Source: CAZHCG01 sp046484285
GTDB lineage: Bacteria > Myxococcota_A > Polyangia > JAAYKL01
Direction of reading: 5' to 3'
NCBI GenBank assembly: GCA_046484285.1
Contig: JAWOBP010000156.1
Span: 5,510 to 69,509 of the forward strand
Length of the DNA stretch: 64,000 nt
The translations under genes were made by a program, and so were the position numbers. Positions 22,923 through 32,233 of this stretch are shown piece by piece (position 1 is the first letter of the stretch; each line of letters opens with the position of its first letter). A model generated the notes under the pieces. That model saw only the letters and a program-made list of their open reading frames with translations, did no database searches and was not told where the DNA came from.

Positions 22923-23826
22923 TGTTTTTATTGGAGCGCAGCTCGGCTCGCCGCCGCGCGATCTCGGCTCCTGCCCGGCCGGCCCTGCTCGCTGTCAGGC
23001 GGCCGGTCTCGGTCAGCACGGCACCCAGCAGGTCGGGCGGCGTCACGTCGAACAGCGGGCAGCTCACCCGCGCTCCGGGCGGCGATTCTCCGGCCAGGTC
23101 CGCCGGATGCTCCTCGATACTCGCCTCCTTGCGCCCGGCCAGCTTCAGCCGCTGGCAGACTGCGTAAAACGGCACTTCGAAGCGCCTCGCGGCCAGCGCC
23201 AGCGGAAATGTCCCGGCGCGGTTGACCAGCGATCCGTCGGCCAGGATCTGGTCGGCTCCCACCAGCACCGCGTCGGCGCGCTCCACGGCCGCGGGCAGCG
23301 CCCCGTCGGTCGTCAGCTCCACCTCCAGCCCGTTTTCCACCATCCGCCGCGCCGCGCGCCGGCCGTCTCCGAGGCTGTGCCCCTCGCCGATCAGCACCAG
23401 CTCCGGCCTCAGCCTCTCGAGGCAAGCGAGAGCCGTGGCGCTCCACGAGCAGGTGACCGCCGTCCCCACCTCGCCCAGCTCGCAAACGGCCAGGGCCGCG
23501 ATCCGCTCGTCGGCTGCGCGGATCAGCTCCAGCTCGTCTCTAGCCGCCCGCTCGAGGGCAGCGCGCGGAGGTGCTCCCGAAAGCACGGCCCGGCGCGCTT
23601 CGATCGCGACGCGGAACGCCGCGGATCCGACCGCCGCCATCGAGGGCCGCAGATTGTCGATCCGAACAGCAAGGTCGTCGATTGTCGAAAGGGCCTCTCG
23701 GCTTTCGCAGGGCAGATCCCCGGCCGCGATCTCCAGCGTCTCGAGCGCGCAAACCGCCAGCGAGGTCGCGCCGCTGTCCGTGTCGGAGCGGATCGCCTCC
23801 AGCAGCTCTTCGAGCCGGCGGCTCAC
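22918..23826 (-). CDS. eIF2B-alpha/MtnA-like isomerase family protein
   Basis: A 302-residue protein of the eIF2B alpha/beta/delta - ribose-1,5-bisphosphate isomerase - MtnA superfamily. Seen: helical N-terminus, 'LRPSMAAVGSAAF' at ~60, 'VGTAVTCSWSATALACL' at ~120, 'LIGEGHSLGDGRRAARRM' at ~145, and 'AVLVGADQILADGSLVNRAGTFPLALAARRFEVPFYAVCQRLK', the family GAD-Q and N-K-x-GT region. The bacterial substrate of such stand-alone members is not known. Its ATG overlaps the upstream Nudix stop (ATGA), so the two form an operon. The last codons lie at a 40-bp direct repeat. Confidence 0.85.
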   Translation of the reverse strand: MSRRLEELLEAIRSDTDSGATSLAVCALETLEIAAGDLPCESREALSTIDDLAVRIDNLRPSMAAVGSAAFRVAIEARRAVLSGAPPRAALERAARDELELIRAADERIAALAVCELGEVGTAVTCSWSATALACLERLRPELVLIGEGHSLGDGRRAARRMVENGLEVELTTDGALPAAVERADAVLVGADQILADGSLVNRAGTFPLALAARRFEVPFYAVCQRLKLAGRKEASIEEHPADLAGESPPGARVSCPLFDVTPPDLLGAVLTETGRLTASRAGRAGAEIARRRAELRSNKNK

Positions 23827-24236
23827 GGCGCGACCCTCCGCCAGGCCTCGCCGAGCGCTGGCACGGTCTCGAGCCGGTCGATCTCGCGCGGTTCGGCCCA
23901 GCGCAGCTCGACGTGCTCCCAGTCCAGCCTGGGCTGCGCGCCGGGAGCCAGTCGAAAGCGAAACGGGTGCACGCGCCAGCGACGCCCCAGCTCCTCGTCG
24001 AGCACCTCCAGCGGATCGCCGCTGCGCTCCAGCTCGATCTGCTCGCCGGAAAAGCCCAGCTCCTCGAAGATCTCGACCCGCGCCTGGCGCTCGGCCGAGC
24101 TCTCTTCCAGAAAGCCCGATACACCGGCCCAGCGACCCTGGTAGCTGCCCACGTGCGAGGAGCGCCGCAGCAGAAGCACGCGTCCGTCGCGCACGACAAA
24201 GGCGGTGACCACGTCGGTGGTTTTTTCCGAGCTCAA
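23823..24236 (-). CDS. Nudix hydrolase
   Basis: A 137-residue Nudix protein expected to hydrolyse a nucleoside diphosphate derivative. The Nudix box region 'GFLEESSAERQARVEIFEELGF' at ~41-62 keeps the terminal 'E-x-x-E-E-L-G' metal ligands, but the usual Arg reads Val and the first Glu of the box reads Ser, so it is a divergent box. Strand pattern 'TAFVVRDGRVLLLRRS' at the N-terminus fits. It is coupled to the eIF2B-like gene and starts 7 bp after the TPR gene. Substrate unknown. Confidence 0.85.
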   Translation of the reverse strand: MSSEKTTDVVTAFVVRDGRVLLLRRSSHVGSYQGRWAGVSGFLEESSAERQARVEIFEELGFSGEQIELERSGDPLEVLDEELGRRWRVHPFRFRLAPGAQPRLDWEHVELRWAEPREIDRLETVPALGEAWRRVAP

Positions 24237-24243
24237 GGCGCGG

Positions 24244-25524
24244 TCAGTGGGAGGGCTTGCAGACCGACCTGCGCTTTTCGATGTCGGCGCGGGTCACGCC
24301 CTGCAGGTCGCCTTCGAGCGCGTCCCGGTAATGCTGCTGCCCGAGGTCGTAGAGCCTCCGCTCGCAGGCGATGTCGCCCAGGATCACGTGCGCCAGGCTC
24401 AGATCGGGCTTCATCGAGATCGCCTGCTTGAGGTGGCTGCGCGCGCTGGTGTAGCGGCCCAGCCGGAAGTAGGTCTCGCCGGTGTGCAGGTAGACCTTGA
24501 CCACGCCGGGCGCCACCGACTTGGCCTTGTCGAGCGCCTCCAGCGCCGCGTCCGAGTCGCCCGATGCGTACTCGATGTCGGCCAGCAACAGGTAGGCGTC
24601 GACCAGGTTCGGCACCTCCTCGATCGCTTTTTCCAGCGGCTCCCTGGCCTCCTCGGGCTTGTTCTGCCCGTAGAGGGCCTCGCCCAGGCCGAGGTAGGCC
24701 GTGCCGCGCTCCTGGTCTCCCTCCAGCGCGGCGCGGAAGGCCTGCTCGGCCGCGGCGAAGTCTCCGCCGGCCAGGTACGCCTCGCCCAGCGCGTGACGCG
24801 CCTCGATCCAGTCCGGGCGAATCGCCAGCGCGATCCCGAGCTGCTCGATCGCCTCGGGACCCTCGCCCAGCACGCGTCCCAGCTCGTAGTGCGCCCGGCA
24901 GGACGCCGGCTCGGTCTCCACCGCGTCGCGCAGCGCCGCGACCGCGCCCTGGTGATCTCCGCTCGCCTCGAGCGCGAGCCCCAGCCCGATCCGGGCCACG
25001 TGACCCGCGCCGGCCGAGATCGCCTCGCGGTAGGCGGCGATCGCCGTCTGGTTGTCGACTCGCCGGCGGTAGGCCTCGCCCATTCCGGTTTTGCCGCGCG
25101 CGACATCGCCCTTTTCGATCACTTTTTCGAATTCGTCGATCGCCCGGGCCGAGCGGTCGAAGGTCAACCACACCCAGCCGGAGCAAACCTGGCCGACGCT
25201 GCCGTCACGGTTGCGCCGCTCCAATACCCGGCAGGCCCGCTTGGACTTCTCCAGCTTGCCCTTGGCCATCTGGATCTTGGCCAGACCGTAGCGGGCCTCG
25301 CCGAACCCCGCCTCCTCGTCGAGAGCGCGATCGTACAGCTCGCGGGCGCGATCGTGGTCCATCGCCTCCACGTAGAGATGGCCGAGATTCACCAGCTCGC
25401 CCGCGTCCATGGTCGCCGAACGATCGTCTTTCCCCGCGAGGGGATTGCTCGACTGCTCGGCCAGCGCCCCGCCCGAGACGGTGGTCGCGGCCAGCACCAA
25501 CAAGCCGATCAGCACTTCGCGCAT
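24244..25524 (-). CDS. Exported TPR protein
   Basis: A 426-residue protein with a signal peptide (residues ~1-25 'LIGLLVLAATTVSGGALA') and roughly ten tetratricopeptide repeats ('AYLGLGEALYGQNKPEEARE', 'VYLHTGETYFRLGRYTSARS'). Start ATG 25524 follows AAAGGAG; the longer frame is not needed. TPR superhelices mediate protein-protein contacts, probably in the periplasm here. It heads the minus-strand run with Nudix and eIF2B-like genes, though the functional link is obscure. Confidence 0.85.
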   Translation of the reverse strand: MREVLIGLLVLAATTVSGGALAEQSSNPLAGKDDRSATMDAGELVNLGHLYVEAMDHDRARELYDRALDEEAGFGEARYGLAKIQMAKGKLEKSKRACRVLERRNRDGSVGQVCSGWVWLTFDRSARAIDEFEKVIEKGDVARGKTGMGEAYRRRVDNQTAIAAYREAISAGAGHVARIGLGLALEASGDHQGAVAALRDAVETEPASCRAHYELGRVLGEGPEAIEQLGIALAIRPDWIEARHALGEAYLAGGDFAAAEQAFRAALEGDQERGTAYLGLGEALYGQNKPEEAREPLEKAIEEVPNLVDAYLLLADIEYASGDSDAALEALDKAKSVAPGVVKVYLHTGETYFRLGRYTSARSHLKQAISMKPDLSLAHVILGDIACERRLYDLGQQHYRDALEGDLQGVTRADIEKRRSVCKPSH

Positions 25525-25642
25525 CAGACTAGCTCCTTTGCACAGCAGGAAGTTCGCACGATAACACGTTTTTCCCCGCCGGTCTTCAACCCGACCTGTT
25601 CGACCTTGCAAGGACGATGATTGTTCAAATACGCAATCGCCT

Positions 25643-28600
25643 TTACGTCCCGCCGCCCAAAAGCAGGATGTGATCCACCTCGAAGCGCTCGCCGCCGGCC
25701 GAGACCAGCGAGATCGGCAGCGAGCCGGAGGGCCAGAGACCGGGCTCCAACGAAAAGCGGTATTCCCTCATTGCTCCGCTCAGCTCCGCGGTCGCTGCAA
25801 GGCGACCGTCGATCCGCACCTCGAGCTTTTCCGAGCTGGCGGGGTCATCCCCCAGGTGTCGCGCGCGAACCAACAGCAGGCCGCCTCGATCCGCCATCGC
25901 CTCGAAGCGCAGCTCTGCGCGCGATCCCGAACTGAGGCAGGTGGTGCGTCCCAGGTAGCCGCCGCGCCCCTCGCCGTCTGCGGTGCAGCGCGCCCAACCG
26001 GAAACCAGCGAGGGGGCGCCCCGCGCCAGGTCGGTGCCGAACAGCGGCGCGCGGCCCACCGCTCCAATTCGGACAAGGCTCTCCGCGGTGCACTCCAACT
26101 CGGGCTCCTCCACGAGCAGCCGCAGCAGGCGGGGCGCGGCCCACTCGATCCCGAGCCGTCCCAGCGACTGGACCGCGTAGCAGCGCGTGTCGGTGTGGTC
26201 GTCGCTGGCCAGCACGTCGAGCAGCACGGCGCCGGCCCGCGGATCGCCGAGCAGGCCCAGCGCCTTGACCGTCCGGTAGCGGGTGCGGTTGTCGTCCAGC
26301 AGGTCGACCAGCGGCTCGAAGGCCCGCCTGTCACCGAGGCGGCCCAGGTGGCGAATCGCGGCGGTGCGCAGCTCGAGATCGCCGCGGTGCAGGGCCTCGA
26401 TCAGGGCGGGGACCGCGGCCGTGTCGCCGAGGTTCGCCAGCGCCAGCGCCGCCCGATCCCGCCTGGACGTCTCCCGGGAGCCGAGCGCCTCGCGCAGCAC
26501 GCGAGCCCCGCGCGAGCTGCCCAGCCGACCGAGCGCCACCGCGGCCGCCAGCGCCACGTCGCGATCCCCGTCGCCGAGCAGCTCTGCGATCTCACCTGTC
26601 TTCTTTCGCACGCCGATCTCGCCGACGAGCTCGAGCGCTTCGCAGCGATCCCGGCTTTGCGCCTCGACGTCGCGCGCCACGTCGAGCAGCGTCGGCACGG
26701 CCCGCGGATCGCGCAGGCGGCCGAGACGGAGCGCCCGTCGCGTCCGGTCCGCGGCGGCGGCGATCCCGTCGATCCAGACGCGGATCTCGTCGAGCAGCTC
26801 GGCGCCGACATCCGGCTCTCGGTCGTAGAGGTTGCGCTTCTCGCCCGGATCCGAGCCGAGGTCGTAGAGCTCGAAGAGGCGGCGGGAGGGATCCGATATC
26901 AGCTTCCAGGGCCAGCGCACGGCCATGTGCTGTCGCATCACCGAGGCGAAGACCGGGTGGGGCGTCCGGGGGCTCTGCCCGGAGAGCAGAAACGGACGCA
27001 GGTCGCGACCCTCCATCCGGGCCGGGACATCGACGCCGACCAGGCGCAGCAGGGTGGGCGCCGTGTCCAGCGTCGAGACCGGCTGCTCCACGAAGCGGGG
27101 TTCGGCTCCGGGAACCCGGATGATCAGCGGCACGCGCACCTGCTCCTCGTAGAGCGAGGAACCGTGGTAATGCCCGCCGTGCTCGCCGAACTCCTCGCCG
27201 TGGTCGGCGGTCAGCACCACGACCGCGTCGCGCGCCAGCTCTTTTTCCACGTGGTCGAGCAAGCGGCCGGCCGCCGCGTCGGCCTCGAAGATCTCGCCTT
27301 CGTAGCGCTCCCGCGGCGAGGTGCCGAAACGCTCCGAGCGGTAGGGCTCGTGGACGTTGAAGAAGTGCACCCAGAGGAAGAAGGCCGGCTCGCCCTGCTC
27401 GATGTAGCTCTCGATCCTGGTGATCGCCAGATCGGCGAGCTTGTCCGGAGACGGAGATCCGTGGTGCACGGACTCGAATCCGAAGCTGCGATCGCGCAGC
27501 GAGCCCACCCGATCGCCGTGGGTGTGGAAGATCCCGTTGGTGTAGAACGCCGAGCTCTCGTAGCCGGATTCTCCCAGCACGTCGGCCATGGTCGTGGTGC
27601 TCGATACGTCGAGCCCCATCGCCACCTCGTCGTAGAGGTAGCGGGAGGTGTGGAACGATGAGATCGAGTACGAGCTGTGAGGCACCGGGCAGTAGGCGCG
27701 CTCGAAGGCCGTGGCGCGGCTCGCCCACTCGTCGATTCGCGGCGAGGCGGGTCGCTCGTGGTAGCCGTAGACGCCCAGGCGGTCGGCGCGCAACGCGTCG
27801 ATCGAGATGATGATCAGGTGCGCGCCGGGGAAGGTCGGCCAGTCGCCGGAGGATATCACCTCCCGCTCGGCGCGCTCTCGCTCGTAGAGCCTCCGTCGCG
27901 CCGCGGTCGAGGGGCGGCTCTCGGCCGGGGATTTCCCGCTCGCGACAATGCTGGCGACGCGCAGCAGGCTCGAGGTGGTCGCCGTCCGCTCGTGCAGCGC
28001 CAGCTTGACCGTCTGTCGTTCGTTGCTGGTCCACAGCGCCGCCGCCAGCAGCAGCAAAACCAACGCGGCGGTCCGCGCGGCGGCGATCGCCAGGCGCCCG
28101 GTTTCGACGCGGCCCAGGCGCGAGATGGCGATTCGCGCTCCCAGCGCCAGCAACCCCAGCGAGCCCAGCGCCAGCGCAGCGTGCAGGTAGTCGTAGAGGC
28201 GGCGGTAGAGGTGTCCGTCACACCAGCGCGCGCCCAGCGCCAGCGCCACCAGCGCCAGCACTGCGGCCAGCCTGGCGCCGCGCGCCGCGTTCGGGCGGTC
28301 GAGCCTCGCGACCAGGGCCAGGACCACGCTCGCAGCGATCCATGTCAGCACCGCCAGGAGCAGCGCTGCCAGCGCGACCAGCAGCCAGCGCGCCGGCAGG
28401 CGGGAGGTCGTTCCACCCTGGAAGAGGCGCACTGCCACGTAGATGCAGGCGGGCAGCGCCAGCACCGTCAGCGCCCAGGACGAGCCGCGCGCGGGGCGGC
28501 GACTCCGCCGCCGCCAAAGCCGGGCGCCCGCCAGCGATCCGACCGACGCCACGAGCGCGATGCACAGGCCGATCGGAGCCAGCCGTCCGGCGGTCTGCAG

Positions 28601-28768
28601 CAGGAGCAATGCTCGTTGGGCCGTTCCGGACAGATCCGACCAGCCCTGTACGGCATCCAGGGCGCCCGCGATCAGCCCCGCCGCCGCCCCGGAGACGACG
28701 GCCAGCGACGGTCCGGCGAAGTCCGGGATCGCGGTCTCTGATCGGCCGGCTGCCAGTGAAAAGCTCAT
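25643..28768 (-). CDS. Membrane sulfatase-fold protein fused to HEAT repeats
   Basis: A 1041-residue multidomain protein. Residues ~1-250 hold six or more hydrophobic helices; ~310-620 form an alkaline-phosphatase-superfamily domain ('IIISIDALRADRLGVYGYHE', 'VVLTADHGEEFGEHGGHYHG'); ~640-900 are HEAT/PBS-lyase-type repeats ('ALGLLGDPRAGAVLLDVL', 'HLGRLGDRRAFEPLVDLL'); the last ~140 residues look like a beta-sandwich. The nucleophile region is 'HSSYSISSFHTS', even further from C-x-P-x-R than the two other paralogues. The N-terminal helices resemble LtaS or PEtn-transferase layouts. Start ATG 28768 lies 19 bp downstream of tRNA-Cys and lacks a strong Shine-Dalgarno. Substrate unknown. Confidence 0.85.
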   Translation of the reverse strand: MSFSLAAGRSETAIPDFAGPSLAVVSGAAAGLIAGALDAVQGWSDLSGTAQRALLLLQTAGRLAPIGLCIALVASVGSLAGARLWRRRSRRPARGSSWALTVLALPACIYVAVRLFQGGTTSRLPARWLLVALAALLLAVLTWIAASVVLALVARLDRPNAARGARLAAVLALVALALGARWCDGHLYRRLYDYLHAALALGSLGLLALGARIAISRLGRVETGRLAIAAARTAALVLLLLAAALWTSNERQTVKLALHERTATTSSLLRVASIVASGKSPAESRPSTAARRRLYERERAEREVISSGDWPTFPGAHLIIISIDALRADRLGVYGYHERPASPRIDEWASRATAFERAYCPVPHSSYSISSFHTSRYLYDEVAMGLDVSSTTTMADVLGESGYESSAFYTNGIFHTHGDRVGSLRDRSFGFESVHHGSPSPDKLADLAITRIESYIEQGEPAFFLWVHFFNVHEPYRSERFGTSPRERYEGEIFEADAAAGRLLDHVEKELARDAVVVLTADHGEEFGEHGGHYHGSSLYEEQVRVPLIIRVPGAEPRFVEQPVSTLDTAPTLLRLVGVDVPARMEGRDLRPFLLSGQSPRTPHPVFASVMRQHMAVRWPWKLISDPSRRLFELYDLGSDPGEKRNLYDREPDVGAELLDEIRVWIDGIAAAADRTRRALRLGRLRDPRAVPTLLDVARDVEAQSRDRCEALELVGEIGVRKKTGEIAELLGDGDRDVALAAAVALGRLGSSRGARVLREALGSRETSRRDRAALALANLGDTAAVPALIEALHRGDLELRTAAIRHLGRLGDRRAFEPLVDLLDDNRTRYRTVKALGLLGDPRAGAVLLDVLASDDHTDTRCYAVQSLGRLGIEWAAPRLLRLLVEEPELECTAESLVRIGAVGRAPLFGTDLARGAPSLVSGWARCTADGEGRGGYLGRTTCLSSGSRAELRFEAMADRGGLLLVRARHLGDDPASSEKLEVRIDGRLAATAELSGAMREYRFSLEPGLWPSGSLPISLVSAGGERFEVDHILLLGGGT

Positions 28769-28786
28769 GGGCAAGAAACGACTCTG

Positions 28787-28857
<71 letters not shown>

Positions 28858-29031
28858 CGAAACGAACGGGAATCCTAGTCGTGCCCGACCCCGTTGTCAA
28901 TTGCGCGGACCTTGGGCGAGTGGGCGAGAGGTCGTCCCGTCAGAATCCGCCACGCGGTTTTTTGTTTTGCAGTATGATGATAGATGAAAAACAAAGGAAG
29001 AGACCGAATCTTGCAACACGAGGAGGCCGAT

Positions 29032-30222
29032 ATGCGTACATGGTGGGCTATGACTGCAATCGCCGCGCTGCTCCTGGCAGCTTGCGGCGGAGATCCGCCG
29101 CCGTTCGACGCAGACGCCGGTACGGACGCGGACAGCGACGCGGATTCCGACGCGGACTCCGACGCGGACTCCGACGCGGACTCCGACGCGGACTCCGACG
29201 CGGACTCCGACGCGGACTCCGACGCGGACTCCGACGCGGATTCCGACGCGGATTCCGACGCGGACTCCGACGCGGACTCCGACGCGGACTCCGACGCGGA
29301 CGCGGATCAGTGCACCGGAGAGGAGCAGATCGAGCTGCTGGTCGCCGACGCGGAGATAACCGAGCCGATGGAGACCGCCGAGAGCCAGTCGGGCGAGGGC
29401 ATCTACTGCCGCACCACGGTCTACGGCGAAGGTCTGGCCGAGTGGTCGGGAGTGCAGATTCCCTGCCAGGGTGACTGGTACGTGCTGGGCCGCGTCTTCG
29501 GACAGGCGCCGGTCGACTCGATGTACCTGACGGTCGAGGATTACGACGAGGTGGTCTGGGATTTCAGCCAGTGCGAGGGGACCCAGTACTGGGACTGGGA
29601 CTTCGCCTCCTCCGGGCCGGACGTCGAGGAGTGCTCGGTCGGCGAGATCGAGGATCCGGTGTCGTTCTTCCTGGTGCCCGGGCCGATCGGCGTCGCTCTT
29701 CGCGGGCGCGAGATACCGTCCGAACAGGGATACTCGCCATCGGTGGCCCGCCTCTACCTGGTCACCGATCCCGAGATCGATCCGGACACGATCGGGCTGG
29801 GCCTGCTGGACATCACCGGCCCCGGCGCTGTTCCCGACAACCTGGTCGACATCTACCACCAGGTGGGCGACGTCGGCACGCCGCTCGACACGACGCTGGA
29901 GGCCTGGATCCGCTGGTCCGGCTCGGTGAGCCCGGACAACGAGGAGGGCTGCGGGCCCTATCCCCCGGACGTGTTCACCGATGCGGTGGCTCTGATTCGC
30001 AGGGGCACCTGCCAGTTCTCCGACAAGGTCGCCAATGCCGAAGCGGCCGGCGCGGTGGGAGCAGTCGTGCTCAACAATCAGGGCAACGAGATAGTCTACA
30101 TGACGGGAGATCCCAACGGTATTCCGGCCACCTTCGTCGGCCAGGACGACGGGCAGGCGATCGTCGACTGGATCCTGGATCACCCCGGCCAGGCCACCGT
30201 CGCGATCCACCCCATGCCCTGA
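29032..30222 (+). CDS. Lipoprotein with (DADS)14 linker and PA domain
   Basis: A 396-residue lipoprotein starting at ATG 29032 (AGGAGG 5 nt upstream). Lipobox Cys ~18 ('LLLAACGGD'), then fourteen Asp-Ala-Asp-Ser repeats at ~32-91, a beta-rich domain, and a C-terminal protease-associated (PA) domain ('AVALIRRGTCQFSDKVANA', 'GAVGAVVLNNQ', 'GIPATFVGQDDGQAI'). PA domains usually sit beside or within secreted proteases as lids; here no protease domain follows. Probably an outer-membrane-anchored, surface-extended protein. Third DxDx-linker lipoprotein of the window. Confidence 0.9.
   Translation: MRTWWAMTAIAALLLAACGGDPPPFDADAGTDADSDADSDADSDADSDADSDADSDADSDADSDADSDADSDADSDADSDADSDADSDADADQCTGEEQIELLVADAEITEPMETAESQSGEGIYCRTTVYGEGLAEWSGVQIPCQGDWYVLGRVFGQAPVDSMYLTVEDYDEVVWDFSQCEGTQYWDWDFASSGPDVEECSVGEIEDPVSFFLVPGPIGVALRGREIPSEQGYSPSVARLYLVTDPEIDPDTIGLGLLDITGPGAVPDNLVDIYHQVGDVGTPLDTTLEAWIRWSGSVSPDNEEGCGPYPPDVFTDAVALIRRGTCQFSDKVANAEAAGAVGAVVLNNQGNEIVYMTGDPNGIPATFVGQDDGQAIVDWILDHPGQATVAIHPMP
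29125..29304 (+). repeat. Near-perfect 12-bp tandem repeat (GACGCGGACTCC)14
   Basis: Fourteen 12-bp units from 29125 to 29292, nearly all GACGCGGACTCC or GACGCGGATTCC, followed by GACGCGGACGCG. Low divergence implies recent expansion or slippage, and unit loss or gain keeps the reading frame. Confidence 0.93.
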
Positions 30223-30231
30223 CGGTTTCGG

Positions 30232-31383
30232 CTACTCGCAGCTCGCGGGCCGGGGAAGCTCCGGCCAGCGGTCCAGGGCGCGCTCGAGCTCGCCGGCGCG
30301 ATATCGATACGCCGCAGGCCAGTCGAAGCGTTCCAGCAGCAACCGCGCCGTCTCCAGGCGTCCCAGCCGCAGCTCGATCTCGACGAGTCGCAGCCTGGCC
30401 CGCGCCTCGGCGGGAGCCGCACCGGCCGCTTCCACGACCCGCTCGCGAGCCGGCCAGTCCCTCCCGGCTCGCTCCAGGCGGCAGGCGCGCCGCTCGGCCG
30501 CCGCGAGGTCGCCGGGAGGTGGCTCGGGCAGAGTGCGCAAGTGCCTCAGCGCGCGGTCCCAGCGCCCGTCTTCGATCAGCAGCTCGACCAGCTCCTCGCG
30601 CAGCTCCTCGAAGGACGCCCCCGGCTCGTACCCCTCGGCCAGCACGGCCTCGACGACCTCGCACGCCGCCACCGGGTCCGAGCTCTTCAGCGCCGCTTCG
30701 GCCAGTTCGGCCGCGCTCTCCCCGCGGGCCGGCTCCAGCGAGACGGCGATCCGCAAGTGCCGCACGGCCGCGGCCCAGTCGCCTTCCTGCAGCGCGATTC
30801 TCCCCAGCCCGCGGTGGGCCGCGCCACATGACGGATCCGCTGCGGCGGCGCGGCGATAGAGCTCGGCCGCGGCGCGACGCTCGCCGCGCTCCAGGTGGAG
30901 GCGGGCCAGCCACAGCTCGGCCTCGCGGCTGCCGGGCTCGACCCGCATCGCGCGCAACGCGGCCCGCTCTGCTTCCTCGACGTCTCCGCGCGCCAGCCGC
31001 AGCTCGGCCAGCGCGATCCAGGCGTACTCGGCGGCGGGCTCCGACTCGATCGCGGCGGCGATCTCCTCGCGCGCCTGCTCGTACCGCTCCAGCTCGATCA
31101 ACGTCAGCGCCAGGTCGACGCGCAGGTGGAAGTCGTCCGGGTCGGCGCTCAGGGCCCGGCGGTAGTGGAGCGCTGCCTCCTCCAATTCTCCGTCGAGACG
31201 CAGCAGATCGGCGCGCAGCTTGTGCTCGTAGGCGAGCGGAGAGCCGCTCGCGCCGCCGGGGCCCGAGGAGACGACCAGGCTGCGGCTGGACGTATCCGCG
31301 TCGAGCGCGGCGCCTCCGGCGCAGGCGGCGAAGGTCGCCGCCTGCAGAAGGCAAGCGGTGTTGGTGAAGAGCGCGGCGCGCAT
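30232..31383 (-). CDS. Exported TPR protein
   Basis: A 383-residue protein with an Ala-rich signal-like N-terminus ('LLQAATFAACAGGA', a possible lipobox Cys) and about eight tetratricopeptide repeats ('ALTLIELERYEQAREEIAAA', 'GLGRIALQEGDWAAAVRHLR'). ATG 31383 is chosen because the longer frame crosses AT-rich non-coding DNA. It is convergent with the PA-domain lipoprotein (9-bp gap) and divergent from the DUF1232 gene. Likely a scaffold in the envelope; partner unknown. Confidence 0.82.
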   Translation of the reverse strand: MRAALFTNTACLLQAATFAACAGGAALDADTSSRSLVVSSGPGGASGSPLAYEHKLRADLLRLDGELEEAALHYRRALSADPDDFHLRVDLALTLIELERYEQAREEIAAAIESEPAAEYAWIALAELRLARGDVEEAERAALRAMRVEPGSREAELWLARLHLERGERRAAAELYRRAAAADPSCGAAHRGLGRIALQEGDWAAAVRHLRIAVSLEPARGESAAELAEAALKSSDPVAACEVVEAVLAEGYEPGASFEELREELVELLIEDGRWDRALRHLRTLPEPPPGDLAAAERRACRLERAGRDWPARERVVEAAGAAPAEARARLRLVEIELRLGRLETARLLLERFDWPAAYRYRAGELERALDRWPELPRPASCE

Positions 31384-31469
31384 CGCCGCCGGAGCATAGC
31401 AGATCTGGGGCAAAACAAGTATCGCAAGACGTCTCAATATATCACCGTCGCCACCGGTTTTCTTCCGGG

Positions 31470-31508
31470 TCGTTTCGTTGTAAAAAAAGCAGTCAATTTT
31501 CGAAACGA
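31470..31508 (+). promoter_or_regulatory. Inverted repeat upstream of the DUF1232 gene
   Basis: TCGTTTCG (31470-31477) and CGAAACGA (31501-31508) form perfect 8-bp arms around an AT-rich 23-bp centre, just before the ribosome site of the gene at 31532. It could be an operator or a 5'-UTR hairpin. No regulator is assigned. Confidence 0.35.
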
Positions 31509-31531
31509 AGAAAAACGCGAGGTGAAGGGCG

Positions 31532-32086
31532 ATGACAGACGTCAACACGAAATGTCTCGATACATTTCCCGGATGGCTGCGATCACTCGACGAAGACGTG
31601 CAACTCGTGTTCCGCGCGATCGAGAACACCGAGCTGCCGGTCGAGGCGCGCAGGTTCCTGGTCGGGGGCATCAACTACCTGTTCAGGTCGCTGGACCTGA
31701 TTCCGGACGGCATCGACGACATCGGCTACCTGGACGACGCCTTCGTGCTGCGTCTCTCGGTCAAGTCGGCGCTCGAGGAGAATACGGACGCGCTCGACCC
31801 GGAGCTGATGGCCAAGCTCGGCCAGCTGGCCAACGACGTGGATTTGATCGAGCAGCTATTGGAAAAGGACGTGTTCGACCGCCTGGACAAGTACACGCGC
31901 GACCTTCGCAAGGGAGCGGCCCGCGGTCGCACCGTGGACGAAATCGTGGAAGACGAAAACGTCTTCAAGGAGTTCGTTTCCGAGGTCGGCAGCTTCGTCA
32001 AGGGCTACACCTCGCCCGGCTTCGCCAAGGATCAGAAGAACCTGATCAAGCTCGAGGCGTTTTTGGAAGCCAAGCTCCCCAAGTAG
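31532..32086 (+). CDS. DUF1232 (YkvA-like) protein
   Basis: A 184-residue protein. Residues ~35-75 ('ARRFLVGGINYLFRSLDLIPD' then 'GIDDIGYLDDAFVLRLSV') match DUF1232, a short amphipathic segment seen in YkvA proteins. The C-terminal half is charged and helical. Ribosome site GAGGTGAAGGGCG precedes ATG 31532. Function of the family is unknown; membrane association is likely. Confidence 0.85.
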   Translation: MTDVNTKCLDTFPGWLRSLDEDVQLVFRAIENTELPVEARRFLVGGINYLFRSLDLIPDGIDDIGYLDDAFVLRLSVKSALEENTDALDPELMAKLGQLANDVDLIEQLLEKDVFDRLDKYTRDLRKGAARGRTVDEIVEDENVFKEFVSEVGSFVKGYTSPGFAKDQKNLIKLEAFLEAKLPK

Positions 32087-32233
32087 TGACGCGCGGCAGG
32101 CGCGACACGCATCGGTCCCCGGCTCGCGATTCGGCTCGCGCGGGGCCGTAGAGAACGAAGCTACTCTGTTGCCGTCCAGGGCGAAGGTCCGCTGATCGGG
32201 CAGGGTTGTCCGAGAAACGAAAGGAGCACTGAG

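Noticed and set aside
29125..29304. CRISPR array
   Set aside because: The 12-bp units are contiguous, coding and have no spacers.
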